Of a stretch of DNA of 42,382 nucleotides, positions 25,156 to 34,445 are shown one piece after another (position 1 is the first letter of the stretch; the number at the start of each line of letters is the position of its first letter). The notes under the pieces were generated by a model. That model ran no database searches, was not told the origin of the DNA, and saw nothing but the letters and a program-made list of their open reading frames with translations. The position numbers and the translations under genes were made by a program. The stretch comes from Elusimicrobia bacterium HGW-Elusimicrobia-3. GTDB lineage: Bacteria > Elusimicrobiota > Elusimicrobia > Elusimicrobiales > UBA9959. The stretch lies in contig PHAL01000018.1 in NCBI GenBank assembly GCA_002840355.1, positions 1 through 42,382 of the forward strand, in the 5' to 3' direction.

Positions 25156-25190
25156 TAAAAACCGGGCTCCGCGGGGAGCCCGGTTTTTTT
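25156..25190. terminator. Bidirectional terminator after ygeW
   Basis: ACCGGGCTCC and GGAGCCCGGT pair around GCG with A-runs before and T7 after the stem. It also serves the convergent membrane-protein gene. Confidence 0.92.
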
Positions 25191-25205
25191 GCGCCCCGGC
25201 CGGGC

Positions 25206-25616
25206 TCAGGCGTTATCGCCCAGCCAGCGCGGCGTCCTGAAGCGCCTGAAGTGGGAGAAGGTCTCGCGCAACCCGCCGGCGCTCAGCAGCGCCGCCAGGA
25301 TGAAGAACACGCCCCCGGCGAACATCGCCCGCGCCCAGACCATCAGGCCGGGCCGCGCCAGCGCGTCGGAGAGCATCCACGCGGTATTCATCCAGATCCA
25401 GCAGTTGATGGCCAGGTTTATCCGAAAGACCGCCGGGCGCTTCTCTATATAGAGCAGGCCGAGGCCGGTCAGCACGGTGGGGACGATGAAGGCCAGCCCG
25501 GCGCCGTTGAGGCCGAGCATCCAGAAAGCGTCCATGAAGAACCAGGCGAAGGAATTAGCCGTGTCGAGCGTGTCTTTGGAGAGGATGAAGGGGCGTTCGT
25601 TGGGGGTGTTTTTCAT
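25206..25616 (-). CDS. Small integral membrane protein, unknown function
   Basis: From the ATG at 25616 the protein has 136 residues and about four hydrophobic segments (FAWFFMDAFWMLGLNGAG, FIVPTVLTGLGLLYI, LAINCWIWMNTAWML, AMFAGGVFFILAALL), with basic residues on the C-terminal side (HFRRFRTPRW). Upstream in-frame ATG codons exist to 25733 but their extra residues are polar and atypical. A GGAGG lies 20 bases before this ATG, further than usual, so the exact start is uncertain. The YIEK and WIWMNTAWML segments suggest a 2TM-type or YrhK-like hydrophobic module, but I cannot name the family. Confidence 0.72.
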   Translation of the reverse strand: MKNTPNERPFILSKDTLDTANSFAWFFMDAFWMLGLNGAGLAFIVPTVLTGLGLLYIEKRPAVFRINLAINCWIWMNTAWMLSDALARPGLMVWARAMFAGGVFFILAALLSAGGLRETFSHFRRFRTPRWLGDNA

Positions 25617-25742
25617 TTTTCCGAGTTTTTTATAAACCTCCTTGAATTTTACTACGAGTGTAGTGTAGCGCAGGCGCGCGGCCAGCGCAACCATCTTTAG
25701 ACCTACGGGGGAGTAGTACTTTTGGCGGAGCACGGCGGCGGG

Positions 25743-26789
25743 CTAGGGCAGGTCCTGAAAGCGCAGCCGCGCGGCGGCGCGGGCGCGCGCCGGCCAGCCG
25801 GCGTAGAAAGGAGGCACGGCCGCGGGCAGCGGCTCGAAGCCGGCCGGCCCGAAAACGGTCAGATAATTAGCGTCTATGCCCTGGCAGCCGGCGCGGCAGG
25901 CACAGCGCGCGCAGCCGGGCAGGTAGACCAGGTCCTTGTAAGCCCGGCCCAGCGAGGAGTCGGCGCCCTCGCCCGGGTGCAGGCAGCCGTAGTCGGCGTC
26001 CCGGCGGGGCCGCGCTTCGGGGTAATAATCGGTCATCCGCTCTTCGAAGCCGGGCAGCAGGCAGGGCGGGAAATGCTCTATCAGCGGGGGCATGGCGGCC
26101 CGCCGCCTGAACCAGCCGAACAGGTCGCGCACGGCGGCGGCGGCCTGCGGCGCGCCGATCAGGAAACGCCTGGCGCGCAGGGCCTCCTCCACCACCCGCC
26201 CCTGGAACTTCATGCCGAACATCACATAGCGGCTCACGCCCAGGGCGCTGAAATATTCGGCGTACTGCCGCAGGTAGCGCGCGTTGCGCCGCTGCACCAC
26301 GCAGATCAGCACCGGGTATACGCCGGCCGCCAGCAGGTTCTTCACGCCGGCCACCGCCTTGCGGAAGGAACCGGGCACGCCGGTAACGGCGTCGTGCAGG
26401 GCCGGGGTATGGCCGTGTATGCTCAGGTAGGAACCGAACAGCCCGGCCTCTTTCATCCGCGCTGCGAAGGCGGGGTCGGCGTAGCGCTGGCCGTTGCTGA
26501 AAGTGAATACGCGCGCGAAGCCCAGGTCCCGGGCCAGCGCCACTATCTTCTCTATGTCTGGGTGGGCGGTGGGCTCGCCGCCCAGCAGCGACAGCTCCGT
26601 ATGCCCGCGCCGCCTGGCAGCGCGGATCTCGCGGGCCAGCCTGGCGAAGGGGATGGTGCCGGAGCGGCGCAGCTCGCCGGGGGTGAAGCAGAAGACGCAG
26701 CGCTGGTTGCAGGCGTAGGTCAGGTAGCACTCGAAAGTGCCCCTCTCCCCGGCCGCCCGGCCGCGCGTCGCCTCATTGTTCTTTTTCAT
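25743..26789 (-). CDS. Radical SAM protein with auxiliary Cys-rich tail
   Basis: A 348-residue enzyme with the SAM-cluster motif Cys27-NQR-Cys31-VF-Cys34 and the GGEP motif (SLLGGEPTAHPDI). A C-terminal tail has FPPCLLPGF, then GCLHPG and CARCACRAGC, ending in YLTVFGPAGFEPLP; these Cys residues probably hold a second iron-sulfur cluster. The same plan (PPC, Cys cluster, Tyr, hydrophobic-Gly-Phe) is found in the radical SAM genes at 37.2, 39.4 and 40.8 kb, so they form one family. It stands alone with a possible CATAAT promoter about 25 bases upstream. The substrate is unknown. Confidence 0.88.
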   Translation of the reverse strand: MKKNNEATRGRAAGERGTFECYLTYACNQRCVFCFTPGELRRSGTIPFARLAREIRAARRRGHTELSLLGGEPTAHPDIEKIVALARDLGFARVFTFSNGQRYADPAFAARMKEAGLFGSYLSIHGHTPALHDAVTGVPGSFRKAVAGVKNLLAAGVYPVLICVVQRRNARYLRQYAEYFSALGVSRYVMFGMKFQGRVVEEALRARRFLIGAPQAAAAVRDLFGWFRRRAAMPPLIEHFPPCLLPGFEERMTDYYPEARPRRDADYGCLHPGEGADSSLGRAYKDLVYLPGCARCACRAGCQGIDANYLTVFGPAGFEPLPAAVPPFYAGWPARARAAARLRFQDLP

Positions 26790-26838
26790 GCGGTAGCGTC
26801 AGGGATATTATGCGACAATGGGAGGCCCAAGGCAAATG

Positions 26839-26863
26839 CGCGAGGCGCGCCGGGCGCCTCGCG
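26839..26863 (-). terminator. GC hairpin after the PorV-like gene
   Basis: CGCGAGGCGC and GCGCCTCGCG pair perfectly around GCCGG about 60 bases past the PorV-like stop. No U-tract follows, so it may be an RNA-stabilising or weak terminating structure. Confidence 0.4.
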
Positions 26864-26924
26864 ATTTCGGGTAGGAGTGCCCGGCCCTCAGATCAAGGAA
26901 TAATTTCAGCGACAGAATCGGTTT

Positions 26925-27815
26925 TTAGAATTTCTTCTTCAATGTTATCCGCTGCACGCTGCCCATACCCGTCTCCGGTGAAACGGCGTAGTCCAGCTGC
27001 GCTCCCAGGGCCATCACGCCGGCGCCAACACTAAGGCCGCTATCACCGTTGTCGCGCGTAAGCCCCGTCAGGCCGTAGCCGCCGCGCAAGGCGAACCCCA
27101 GATCATTACCGGTCATCATGGCATACTCGGTACCGGCGGAAAAGACCGTCTGCTTATCATAAACCAGCCTTTTCACTTCGAGCGACAGCCCCATGCCGGG
27201 CAGCACCGCCACAGTAAAGCCGGCATTGACGCTCAGCGGCAGGTTGTCGCGCTGGGACAGGTACTTTATGCCGGTGCCCAGGTTCTGCACGCCAACGCCC
27301 AGCGTGACCGGCAGCCTGCTCAGTTTCTGCCTGCCCCCCAAGTCCACGGCAAAGGCATCCGCCTTTACCCCGGCTATGCTGCTCTGGATGTATTTCACGG
27401 CGCCGCCCACGTTACGGAAGCCGAAGCCAAGGCTTACCGCCTGGTCATAGGCGCTGTAGCCACCGGCGGCACTGCCGTCGTCGGCACGCGCTTCCATCTT
27501 GCCGTTGGTCAGCCTTGTAATACCCAGCGCCAGCGACATTTTCTTAACAGGCATACCGAAACCTATAAAGTCATGGCTGGAATCCATCAGCCACTGGCTA
27601 TGGCTGAAGGCCACCTCGGGGCTGTTTATGGCGCTAAGGCCTGCCGGGTTGTAGTTCAAGGCGTTAACGCCCAGCGCCGAGGCTACCCCCGCGGAGGCCA
27701 TGCCGCTAAGTCGCGCGTCCGTGTCTATCTTCAAGAACTGCGCGCCCGTCTGCGCGGCGTTGGCCGCGGCGGAAACCAGCAGGATAGCGGAAAATATTTT
27801 TATGGTGTTTTTCAT
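26925..27815 (-). CDS. PorV/PorQ-like outer-membrane barrel protein
   Basis: A 296-residue precursor with signal peptide (ILLVSAAANAA). The mature N-terminus FLKIDTDARLSGMASAGVA and LNYNPAGLSAI are hallmarks of the UPF0164/PorV-PorQ family, and the protein ends in LKKKF with a terminal Phe. In Bacteroidetes PorV shuttles type IX secretion cargo and helps to attach it to the surface. Here it lies 8 bases after the gene for a giant protein with a type IX-like tail, so it is likely that cargo's partner. No type IX core components (PorK, PorL, PorM, Sov) occur in the window. Confidence 0.85.
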   Translation of the reverse strand: MKNTIKIFSAILLVSAAANAAQTGAQFLKIDTDARLSGMASAGVASALGVNALNYNPAGLSAINSPEVAFSHSQWLMDSSHDFIGFGMPVKKMSLALGITRLTNGKMEARADDGSAAGGYSAYDQAVSLGFGFRNVGGAVKYIQSSIAGVKADAFAVDLGGRQKLSRLPVTLGVGVQNLGTGIKYLSQRDNLPLSVNAGFTVAVLPGMGLSLEVKRLVYDKQTVFSAGTEYAMMTGNDLGFALRGGYGLTGLTRDNGDSGLSVGAGVMALGAQLDYAVSPETGMGSVQRITLKKKF

Positions 27816-27823
27816 ATTTTCCT

Positions 27824-30800
27824 TTACCTCACCACCGAGAATCTGCCCCGGGCCTTCAACTTCTTGCCCGCCCGCTCGGCCTCGACGGTGTAGTAGTAGA
27901 CGCCGCTGGCTATATGGCCGGTCCAGGCGTATTCGTAGGCGTAGACCAGCCCCACTGCCTGCGGGTTGCCGGTCAGGGCAGCCTCATGGGCCAGTTGGCC
28001 GGCTACGGTGAAGACCTTCAGCTTCACGCTATCAGCCGTGCCCACCTCTATGTGGAAGGTGGGCACCTTGCCGCCCTTGGCCGGGTCGGGATAGACATAG
28101 ACCTCGCCCAGCTTGAACTCCAGGGCGGAAGGTCCGGTGCCGGGCCGCAGCATCGACGGGTTGTAGCCGCCGGGGATGTAGAACTCCAGGCCATTGGACA
28201 GCGCCTGGCCTCTTGCGGCCACCACGGTGTGCGTGCCGTAGCTCAGGGCTGAAGGCACCGTGCCGGTTATCCTGGTATCCGTCCACAGGCTAAGGGCGCA
28301 CTGCACCCCGCCGACGAACACTTTGGTTATTGTGGCATCATAAGGCCCGAAGCCGGTACCGTAGAGGTTGAACACACTGCCAACCGCGCCGCTGGCAGGC
28401 GTCATGCTGGATATGACCGGCTCCTCCACGCTTATGTAGGCCGTGGCGCTTTCAGCCAGGCCGCCATTGAGATACCTCTGCACCTGCACCGGGTAAGTGC
28501 CGGCAAGCAAGTAGGGCAGTTTGCCCTGTATTTTGGTGTCGGTCCACAGGCTAAGCGCCGTGGTGGCGCCGTTTATCAGCACCTTGGTATAGTTGGCCAC
28601 GTAGTTGCCAAAGTTGTGGCCCGTTATGGTGAACGGGGCCACTACTGCGGCCGTGGACGGGCTGATAGTGTCCAGGTAGGGCGTCCCGACGGCAAAACTG
28701 AACGTAGAAGCACGCACCACGCCGCCGTTGAGGGCGCGCTCGACGACAACCTCATGGTCGCCATCGGCGAGGCTGCCGGGGATGCTGCCTTTTATCTGCG
28801 TGTCGGTCCACAGGGTCAAAGGCGCGGTTGCTCCGCCAATGAGCACCCTGGTGTAGTTGGCCACGTAGTTGCCGAAGTTGGCGCCCATTATCGTGAAGGG
28901 GAGCCCTATGGGCCCCGACGACGGGTTCAGGCCATAAGCCTCGGGCGCAGCCACGGTGAAGGCCACCGGCACGGATTGCACCTGCCCGCCGTTGAGCGCG
29001 CGTTCCACCACTACGGGGTGCTCGCCCGCGGCGAGGCTGCCGGGGATGGTGCCCTGTATCTTGGTGTCGGTCCACAGCGTCAGCGGGCAGGTAGTGCCGC
29101 CTATCAGCACTTTCGTATACCCCGCCGAGAAATTACCGAACCCCGTGCCATAGATGGCGAAAGGCAGGCCAATAGGCCCGGCGACAGGGGTCATGCTGGC
29201 CACGCTCACGTTGACCACTTCAAAGGTCATGGGCAGGGTCTGCATAACGCCGCCGTCCGCCGTTTTGCGTTCCACCAGCACGGGGTACTGACCCGAGACC
29301 AGGCTGCCAGGCACGGTGCCCTGGATCCTGGTATCCGTCCACAATGTTAACGGCGCGGTGGCGTTGCCTATCAACACCTGGGTGTAGGCGGCAGAATAAT
29401 TGCCGAACCCGACACCCGTGATGGTAAAGGGCATACCTATGGGCCCCGTGGACGGGGCCAGCCAGTAGGCTTCCATATTCCGCAAGCTGAACGCGGTGGT
29501 GGAGGTGCGGACCACGCCGCCGTTCAGGGCGCGCTCGACGAGAAGTTCGTAGTCGCCCGCCGGCAGGGTGCCGGGAATGGTACCCTGGATCTTTGTATCG
29601 GTCCAGAGAGTAAGAGGCATCGTCGCCCCACCCAACAGCACGCGGGTGAGACCCGGTACATAGTTGCCAAAGCATTCACCGGTTATGGTGAAAGGCAACC
29701 CTATGGCCCCCGACGACGGGGTAAGCGCGTAAAGCGCGGGCTGGGTAACGCTGAAAGGCGAAACCTCGGCCAGCACCTCCGCGCCCCGCTTCACAATAAC
29801 AGGATACTGCCCCGCGGTCAGCGTGCCGGGGATGGTGCCCTGTATTTTGGTGTCGGTCCATAATGTCAGCGGCGCGGTCGCATTCCCCAGCAGCACCACG
29901 GTAGTGCCGGCGGAGTATGTGCCGAAGCCGGTGCCCTCTATAGTGAAGGGAATACCGATGGGGCCGGAGGAAGGGGAAATAGGCAAAGCCGATTCCTCCG
30001 CGAAGACTATGAAATTTACCGCGTCCCCCTCTCCCATATTGCCGGCATTATCCACCGCGTTAAAATATACCGTATGCGTACCGACAGGCAGGCTGAATTG
30101 CCCGGCGTACAGATAATTCTGGCATGTTCCGCGAGGCGCCTGGGGATCCACAGGGCCCAACTCTCCACAGGTATCGGGATCCATATCAAGGAGGTAGTAC
30201 ACCGCCGCCACTCCCGAGGTAGTGTAGCCGGGCAGATCCGGGTCTGTCGCGCTCAGCGTTATCAGGGCCGAAGTGGAGATCTCCATCCCACCCTCGCCCA
30301 GGCCGCCTTCCGGAGTTACGGACAGCGCCACCACGGGCGCCGCAGCATCCGGCAACAAGCCGGCCGGCGGCTCGGTGTCGGTAAGCACGGCGAAATACGA
30401 ATGCAGCATGGAGACGGGCGCGATATAGCGCGTGCCCGATGCTGATGATATCTTTTGCTTGGGATGCTTTATAAATACTGACAAGTCGCCGCTGAATTCA
30501 TAAATATCGAAGTTTTCAGCATCTTCGCGATTCACTTCTAAGCTTACCAGCGCGGCAGGGGAGAAAGTTTTCCCCTCCGGAGACACAAAGTGCAGCCCCG
30601 TAAGTGCGGTTTTTGATTTTTGCACGACCAGCGCGGTCGACAATCCCGCGAACTCATCGGAACCGGGCATCACCGTGCGGAGAGTAATCCCCGGCTCGCC
30701 TGAAATGAAACCCATGTCTTCGGCTTGCTGTTCGTATGCGGCCGGATATACCTGCGCGGCCAGTATGAACGGGGCCAACGCGCTGGAACTCCAGCTCAGC

Positions 30801-33355
30801 GTTTTGTTGACCGCGTCCAATGCCGCATCCTGCAGCGCGTAGGTCCCAGTGCCGCTCGGGTAAAACACACCGAGACTTTCTTCCTGCGAAGGGGTCAGGC
30901 CCAGGTCACCAAAAGCCGCCCGCACCTGTACCGGGCCGGAATACTGCAGCGAACTGTCCGCGGTAAGAACCACCGCCCCGCCCAGCAGGTTTGTATGCGC
31001 GTAAGGTGCGCTGCCTGAAGTAAAGGCCAGGCTAAGCCGGCCTTCCTGCGTAACGCTAGGGAAACTAACGTTTATACGACCCCCTAGCGTAACCGAAATA
31101 TTTTCACCGGACGGGACCCGCACGGAATTCCAGGTATTGCCCAAAGCCGTACCTTCCGACAGACCAATCCCGTGGATCGCGTACAGTATGCTTGGCGAAG
31201 GAGTAAATTCAGTCCAAGCCTCGCAACTGTCAGGATCAAGTTCGCTTCTCCTGGAGCACACCATCGCCTGCGCGGCCGAGGTTGTGGCCGTATACGCCCT
31301 GTAATAGCGCTGCAGGTCAATAACCACATTGTCCCCGACGGTGTCCCTGTAACAGATAGCAATCGCATTCTCACCCTCGGCCAGGCAGTACGGCGGAATC
31401 GGTCCGCTGTCATGCCTGACGGTAAAATAAGTGCGTTTGACCAAGGCCAGGTCCTGCCCGTCCGACAGGTCTGGCTCATTGCCGGTTTTCAGCCTGAATT
31501 CCATCTCGAATAGCGGGTCGGCTAACGGCGGCACCGGCCTGGAGGCCTCGCCTGTTCCCGAGCCATAGACAGCGGTAAGATAACGGCTGACATTCTGCTC
31601 CAGCAACGTGAACCCACTCTCCGTTTTCACCGGCAACACGGCACTGCGAAGCATGGAACCGCCGGCGCTGGAAAGGGTGTCATAGATGGGCGTGGAAGAC
31701 GCGCCATTAACCAGGTCCATGACATAATGAAATCCGTAGTCAAGATGATATTCAATACTTATACCGTTCCCGGCATAGTCCTGCGCCCTTAAGACATATG
31801 CCCTTCCCTGATTCTCCCAGTCCGCAGGCGGCTGGAACCGCCAGGCCTTAAAACCAAGCCTGGAATACAACAGTAGATCCGGTTTCAAAGGATCAAGCGG
31901 GACCGTTACGTCATCAACCACATATTCCAGATTTTTAATACCGAAACTGGCAGACACATGCGCGGCCACCCGGGCAGTATAGCTGTCCTCCGTGAGGTCA
32001 TAGAGGGCGCCGGAATTCTCCGGCAGGAATTCGGCCTTAAGATCACCGACATTCAGATAAATATTAAGCGTTTTGTCCTGCCCGTTGATTGCGGCAATGG
32101 TGTATGCCCCAGTAGCCAAGTTGGAGAGGTCTTTGCTGTATTCTTCCGGGTAGGGCTGGGAATATGCGGCATTTTCCAGCTCGGCTCCGCCGGGACCTAT
32201 TATTGTTACGCTCCTGATCCCGACCGCTTGGTCGCTTATGCGCAGCGGCAAGTCTTTCTCAATGGTGTAAACGGTCTTTTCGCTTTCGGTCCACCCCACC
32301 AACAGTCCGCCAAGATCGATGGCTGGGCCGGTTGTGTCAATCGCGAAATCCACCGAATTATCTTGGGCAATATTATTGCTCAGATCTTTGGCCCGTATGG
32401 TCAGTTGATATTGCCCGTCGGGCTGAATTTCTCCATTGATTCTGCCGTCCCAGGCCCAGGTAAGATTTTCTTTTTTATATCCGCCTTCGATTTTGGGGAG
32501 TTTAACTCCATCGAGGCAGGTGTAAGGAAAAGTATGGACCAATTGTGTGTTAATAAAAAGTTCAATAGAAACTGCGCCGGTTTGAGTGTCAGAAACGGAG
32601 AATGTCAAGCCGGAAGTATCATTTACGCCATCCCCATCGGGGGTAAAAGGATTCGGCGAGGCGGACACATCGCTGATAACCGGCGGCGCCACATCTTGGC
32701 CATGCCTATACAATTCATATCCGGCCTCAAGACTAAAACCTGAGACACGTCGGACGCCATATTCAGGTTGACCGTAATAAGCCTCATAAAAAGTTACAAT
32801 TGGATCCCCCACCTCAAGATTCCCACTTTCATATAACCGAACATGGCCAGGCCCCAAGAGTGAGTCTAGCGTCTGGGCATCCCATCTTGGCACACGATAA
32901 GCAATCGTTGCCCAATACCCTGTCGCAGTATGTGGTTCTCCCCAAATATTGCAAACAAAGCCGCTACAATCTACGCCAGTCGCCCATGATTCAACACCCG
33001 CATCACCCCATTTATTGTAATGCGCTGTATGATTGCCAGCGCCAAACCCATTGTTAATATTTGAAACGAATATTCCTGGCGTGTCATTTTGACCAAAACC
33101 ATAAGCGACCCTCCCCATGTTCTGACTGGGAGCAAAATCGCATCCTTGAGACGTATAGCGCGGCAGAGTAGTAGATAATGGCTGATGGAAATATTCCCAG
33201 TGACCTTGAGCGTTTTGATCAATGTCGGTATTTTGATTGCCACAGGTAATGGGAAACATATACGCGTCTGCCGCGGGAATTTCCGCATATAGCGGCATCT
33301 TTACAAAGCACCACGTCTGCACCGCAAACAGTACGAATAACAGTCTTCGCCACAT
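27824..33355 (-). CDS. Giant secreted TIG-repeat protein with type IX-like sorting tail
   Basis: The 1843-residue precursor has a signal peptide. Residues 80-215 contain GVDCSGFVCNIW (Cys130) and GPGHVRLY (His171), resembling an NlpC/P60 amidase core, though the motif order is imperfect. Residues 231-340 follow SPNPFTPDGDGVND, the FlgD/CHU_C-like Ig type. A long Ig-like and HYR-like region comes next. Residues of about 1120-1720 hold seven IPT/TIG repeats sharing LTLWTDTKIQGTIPG. The end (VYVYPDPAKGGKVP ... ASGVYYYTVEAE ... GRFSVVR) is a type IX secretion C-terminal sorting domain. The start follows GGGGG and overlaps no gene; the propeller gene ends one base before it. Base composition becomes AT-rich toward its 5' end. 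Confidence 0.9.
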   Translation of the reverse strand: MWRRLLFVLFAVQTWCFVKMPLYAEIPAADAYMFPITCGNQNTDIDQNAQGHWEYFHQPLSTTLPRYTSQGCDFAPSQNMGRVAYGFGQNDTPGIFVSNINNGFGAGNHTAHYNKWGDAGVESWATGVDCSGFVCNIWGEPHTATGYWATIAYRVPRWDAQTLDSLLGPGHVRLYESGNLEVGDPIVTFYEAYYGQPEYGVRRVSGFSLEAGYELYRHGQDVAPPVISDVSASPNPFTPDGDGVNDTSGLTFSVSDTQTGAVSIELFINTQLVHTFPYTCLDGVKLPKIEGGYKKENLTWAWDGRINGEIQPDGQYQLTIRAKDLSNNIAQDNSVDFAIDTTGPAIDLGGLLVGWTESEKTVYTIEKDLPLRISDQAVGIRSVTIIGPGGAELENAAYSQPYPEEYSKDLSNLATGAYTIAAINGQDKTLNIYLNVGDLKAEFLPENSGALYDLTEDSYTARVAAHVSASFGIKNLEYVVDDVTVPLDPLKPDLLLYSRLGFKAWRFQPPADWENQGRAYVLRAQDYAGNGISIEYHLDYGFHYVMDLVNGASSTPIYDTLSSAGGSMLRSAVLPVKTESGFTLLEQNVSRYLTAVYGSGTGEASRPVPPLADPLFEMEFRLKTGNEPDLSDGQDLALVKRTYFTVRHDSGPIPPYCLAEGENAIAICYRDTVGDNVVIDLQRYYRAYTATTSAAQAMVCSRRSELDPDSCEAWTEFTPSPSILYAIHGIGLSEGTALGNTWNSVRVPSGENISVTLGGRINVSFPSVTQEGRLSLAFTSGSAPYAHTNLLGGAVVLTADSSLQYSGPVQVRAAFGDLGLTPSQEESLGVFYPSGTGTYALQDAALDAVNKTLSWSSSALAPFILAAQVYPAAYEQQAEDMGFISGEPGITLRTVMPGSDEFAGLSTALVVQKSKTALTGLHFVSPEGKTFSPAALVSLEVNREDAENFDIYEFSGDLSVFIKHPKQKISSASGTRYIAPVSMLHSYFAVLTDTEPPAGLLPDAAAPVVALSVTPEGGLGEGGMEISTSALITLSATDPDLPGYTTSGVAAVYYLLDMDPDTCGELGPVDPQAPRGTCQNYLYAGQFSLPVGTHTVYFNAVDNAGNMGEGDAVNFIVFAEESALPISPSSGPIGIPFTIEGTGFGTYSAGTTVVLLGNATAPLTLWTDTKIQGTIPGTLTAGQYPVIVKRGAEVLAEVSPFSVTQPALYALTPSSGAIGLPFTITGECFGNYVPGLTRVLLGGATMPLTLWTDTKIQGTIPGTLPAGDYELLVERALNGGVVRTSTTAFSLRNMEAYWLAPSTGPIGMPFTITGVGFGNYSAAYTQVLIGNATAPLTLWTDTRIQGTVPGSLVSGQYPVLVERKTADGGVMQTLPMTFEVVNVSVASMTPVAGPIGLPFAIYGTGFGNFSAGYTKVLIGGTTCPLTLWTDTKIQGTIPGSLAAGEHPVVVERALNGGQVQSVPVAFTVAAPEAYGLNPSSGPIGLPFTIMGANFGNYVANYTRVLIGGATAPLTLWTDTQIKGSIPGSLADGDHEVVVERALNGGVVRASTFSFAVGTPYLDTISPSTAAVVAPFTITGHNFGNYVANYTKVLINGATTALSLWTDTKIQGKLPYLLAGTYPVQVQRYLNGGLAESATAYISVEEPVISSMTPASGAVGSVFNLYGTGFGPYDATITKVFVGGVQCALSLWTDTRITGTVPSALSYGTHTVVAARGQALSNGLEFYIPGGYNPSMLRPGTGPSALEFKLGEVYVYPDPAKGGKVPTFHIEVGTADSVKLKVFTVAGQLAHEAALTGNPQAVGLVYAYEYAWTGHIASGVYYYTVEAERAGKKLKARGRFSVVR
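28190..29985 (-). repeat. Seven tandem TIG-repeat units in the giant gene
   Basis: Seven units of roughly 250 bases recur, each encoding SGPIGxPFTIxGxxFGNY then LTLWTDTKIQGTIPG. Units 3, 5 and 6 share near-identical stretches of codons (for example GGCGCGCTCG...), so the array may change length by recombination. Confidence 0.8.
32346..32506 (-). repeat. Inverted duplicate, copy inside the giant gene
   Basis: These 161 bases code for the segment VKLPKIEGGYKKENLTWAWD through NSVDF and recur in opposite orientation at 34502-34663 with about five differences. Confidence 0.9.
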
Positions 33356-33356
33356 A

Positions 33357-34445
33357 CTATTTCCCCCACTTTACGATTCTAACCCCACCCTTCATGGAAT
33401 ACAATTGATAGACATTGCCGTTTCCATCCACTTCAATGAGCACGGGAGCAAAAGCCAATCCCGGCAAATTAGTGAAGCGTCGCACAACAAGCAACACTTC
33501 GCCTTTTTCGTTGCATTTTTGAATCGCGGAAAACCCTTTTTTAGGATAATAAGGACTTGCGAGACTAAACCCCCTCATAAAGTAAATATTCCCCTGATTA
33601 TCATCGCCAATAATTTGAGGATTATCGGCGGCCTGATATCGCGACAATTCTTTAGCCTTTTCTATTACGACCCCTGTCTTTCGTTCCTCTTTTCCCTGTT
33701 TATCAAGATGCACAATCCGAACAACATCCGTCGAGCCGGGGACCAAATAATTTCTGTCAAAAAATCTAGAGGGATAGCCTTTGGTTTGTTCGAAATATTT
33801 GGCTTTCTTGTCTTCCTTAAAAGAAGCCAAATTATATCCCCCTTTATCTTTCTCATTACTAATAACCAGGGCGTTGTGTCCCTCTCCCGTCCACACATAA
33901 AGCTGGTCCTTTCTCTGAATAATTTTTTTAATGGACGACGATGTCGGTGGCAGCCGAAATTTATACAAATACCCCCCTTCCGCATTATACACCCTGCCTC
34001 TCCCATCAACGATTTCGCCATTATTAAGAACCCCGTGTATATATTCTATCCCCCGCAAATAGCGCATCGTTTTTTTGTGTGGAGAATACTTGATCATTCT
34101 GCCCGTTCCGCGTCCATGATACTTCCCAGGGTCGTTAATATAGATATTTCCAACATTGTCCACTAAAAAATTCGTAGGACCTGCCTTAGCCTCCCCCTCA
34201 CTCGACATTGTGATTTCATTTTCTCCATTCCCCCAGGGAATGAAAAGCACCTCACTCAATTTGTAGCCCTCCTTGTTTAAAAGAATTTCTCCTTCAGCCG
34301 GAATCGAATCACCCCCCGCAATAGAGTCTGTTGTTTCCGTATGATTATTTCTCTCTGGTTTGCTCTGCCCATGCGACCAGTCTGTCGCAACCACGCAGAC
34401 CGCCATTGCCACCACAGAGATTGCACAAATTTTTTCAATTTTCAT
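33357..34445 (-). CDS. Secreted NHL-like beta-propeller protein
   Basis: I start this at the ATG at 34445, six bases after GAGG and at the head of a signal peptide (KIEKICAISVVAMAVCVVATDW); ATG codons further up lack both. The 362-residue product has the recurring pattern of a beta-propeller with short blades: NFLVDNVGNIYINDPGK, NGEIVDGRGRVYNAEGG, IIGDDNQGNIYFMRG and LIEVDGNGNVYQLY, each hydrophobic-D-x-x-G-N-x-Y. It is AT-rich compared with the flanking genome and its stop is one base before the giant gene, so it is the first gene of that operon. Its function is likely surface binding, but no ligand can be inferred. Confidence 0.85.
   Translation of the reverse strand: MKIEKICAISVVAMAVCVVATDWSHGQSKPERNNHTETTDSIAGGDSIPAEGEILLNKEGYKLSEVLFIPWGNGENEITMSSEGEAKAGPTNFLVDNVGNIYINDPGKYHGRGTGRMIKYSPHKKTMRYLRGIEYIHGVLNNGEIVDGRGRVYNAEGGYLYKFRLPPTSSSIKKIIQRKDQLYVWTGEGHNALVISNEKDKGGYNLASFKEDKKAKYFEQTKGYPSRFFDRNYLVPGSTDVVRIVHLDKQGKEERKTGVVIEKAKELSRYQAADNPQIIGDDNQGNIYFMRGFSLASPYYPKKGFSAIQKCNEKGEVLLVVRRFTNLPGLAFAPVLIEVDGNGNVYQLYSMKGGVRIVKWGK

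Noticed and set aside
26790-26924. Left half of the broken B12-binding gene
   Set aside because: Neither strand shows a helical cap or DxHxxG motif here.
28190-29985. CRISPR array
   Set aside because: The repeats are about 250 bases, in frame, and code for TIG domains; no short direct repeats with unique spacers occur in the window.
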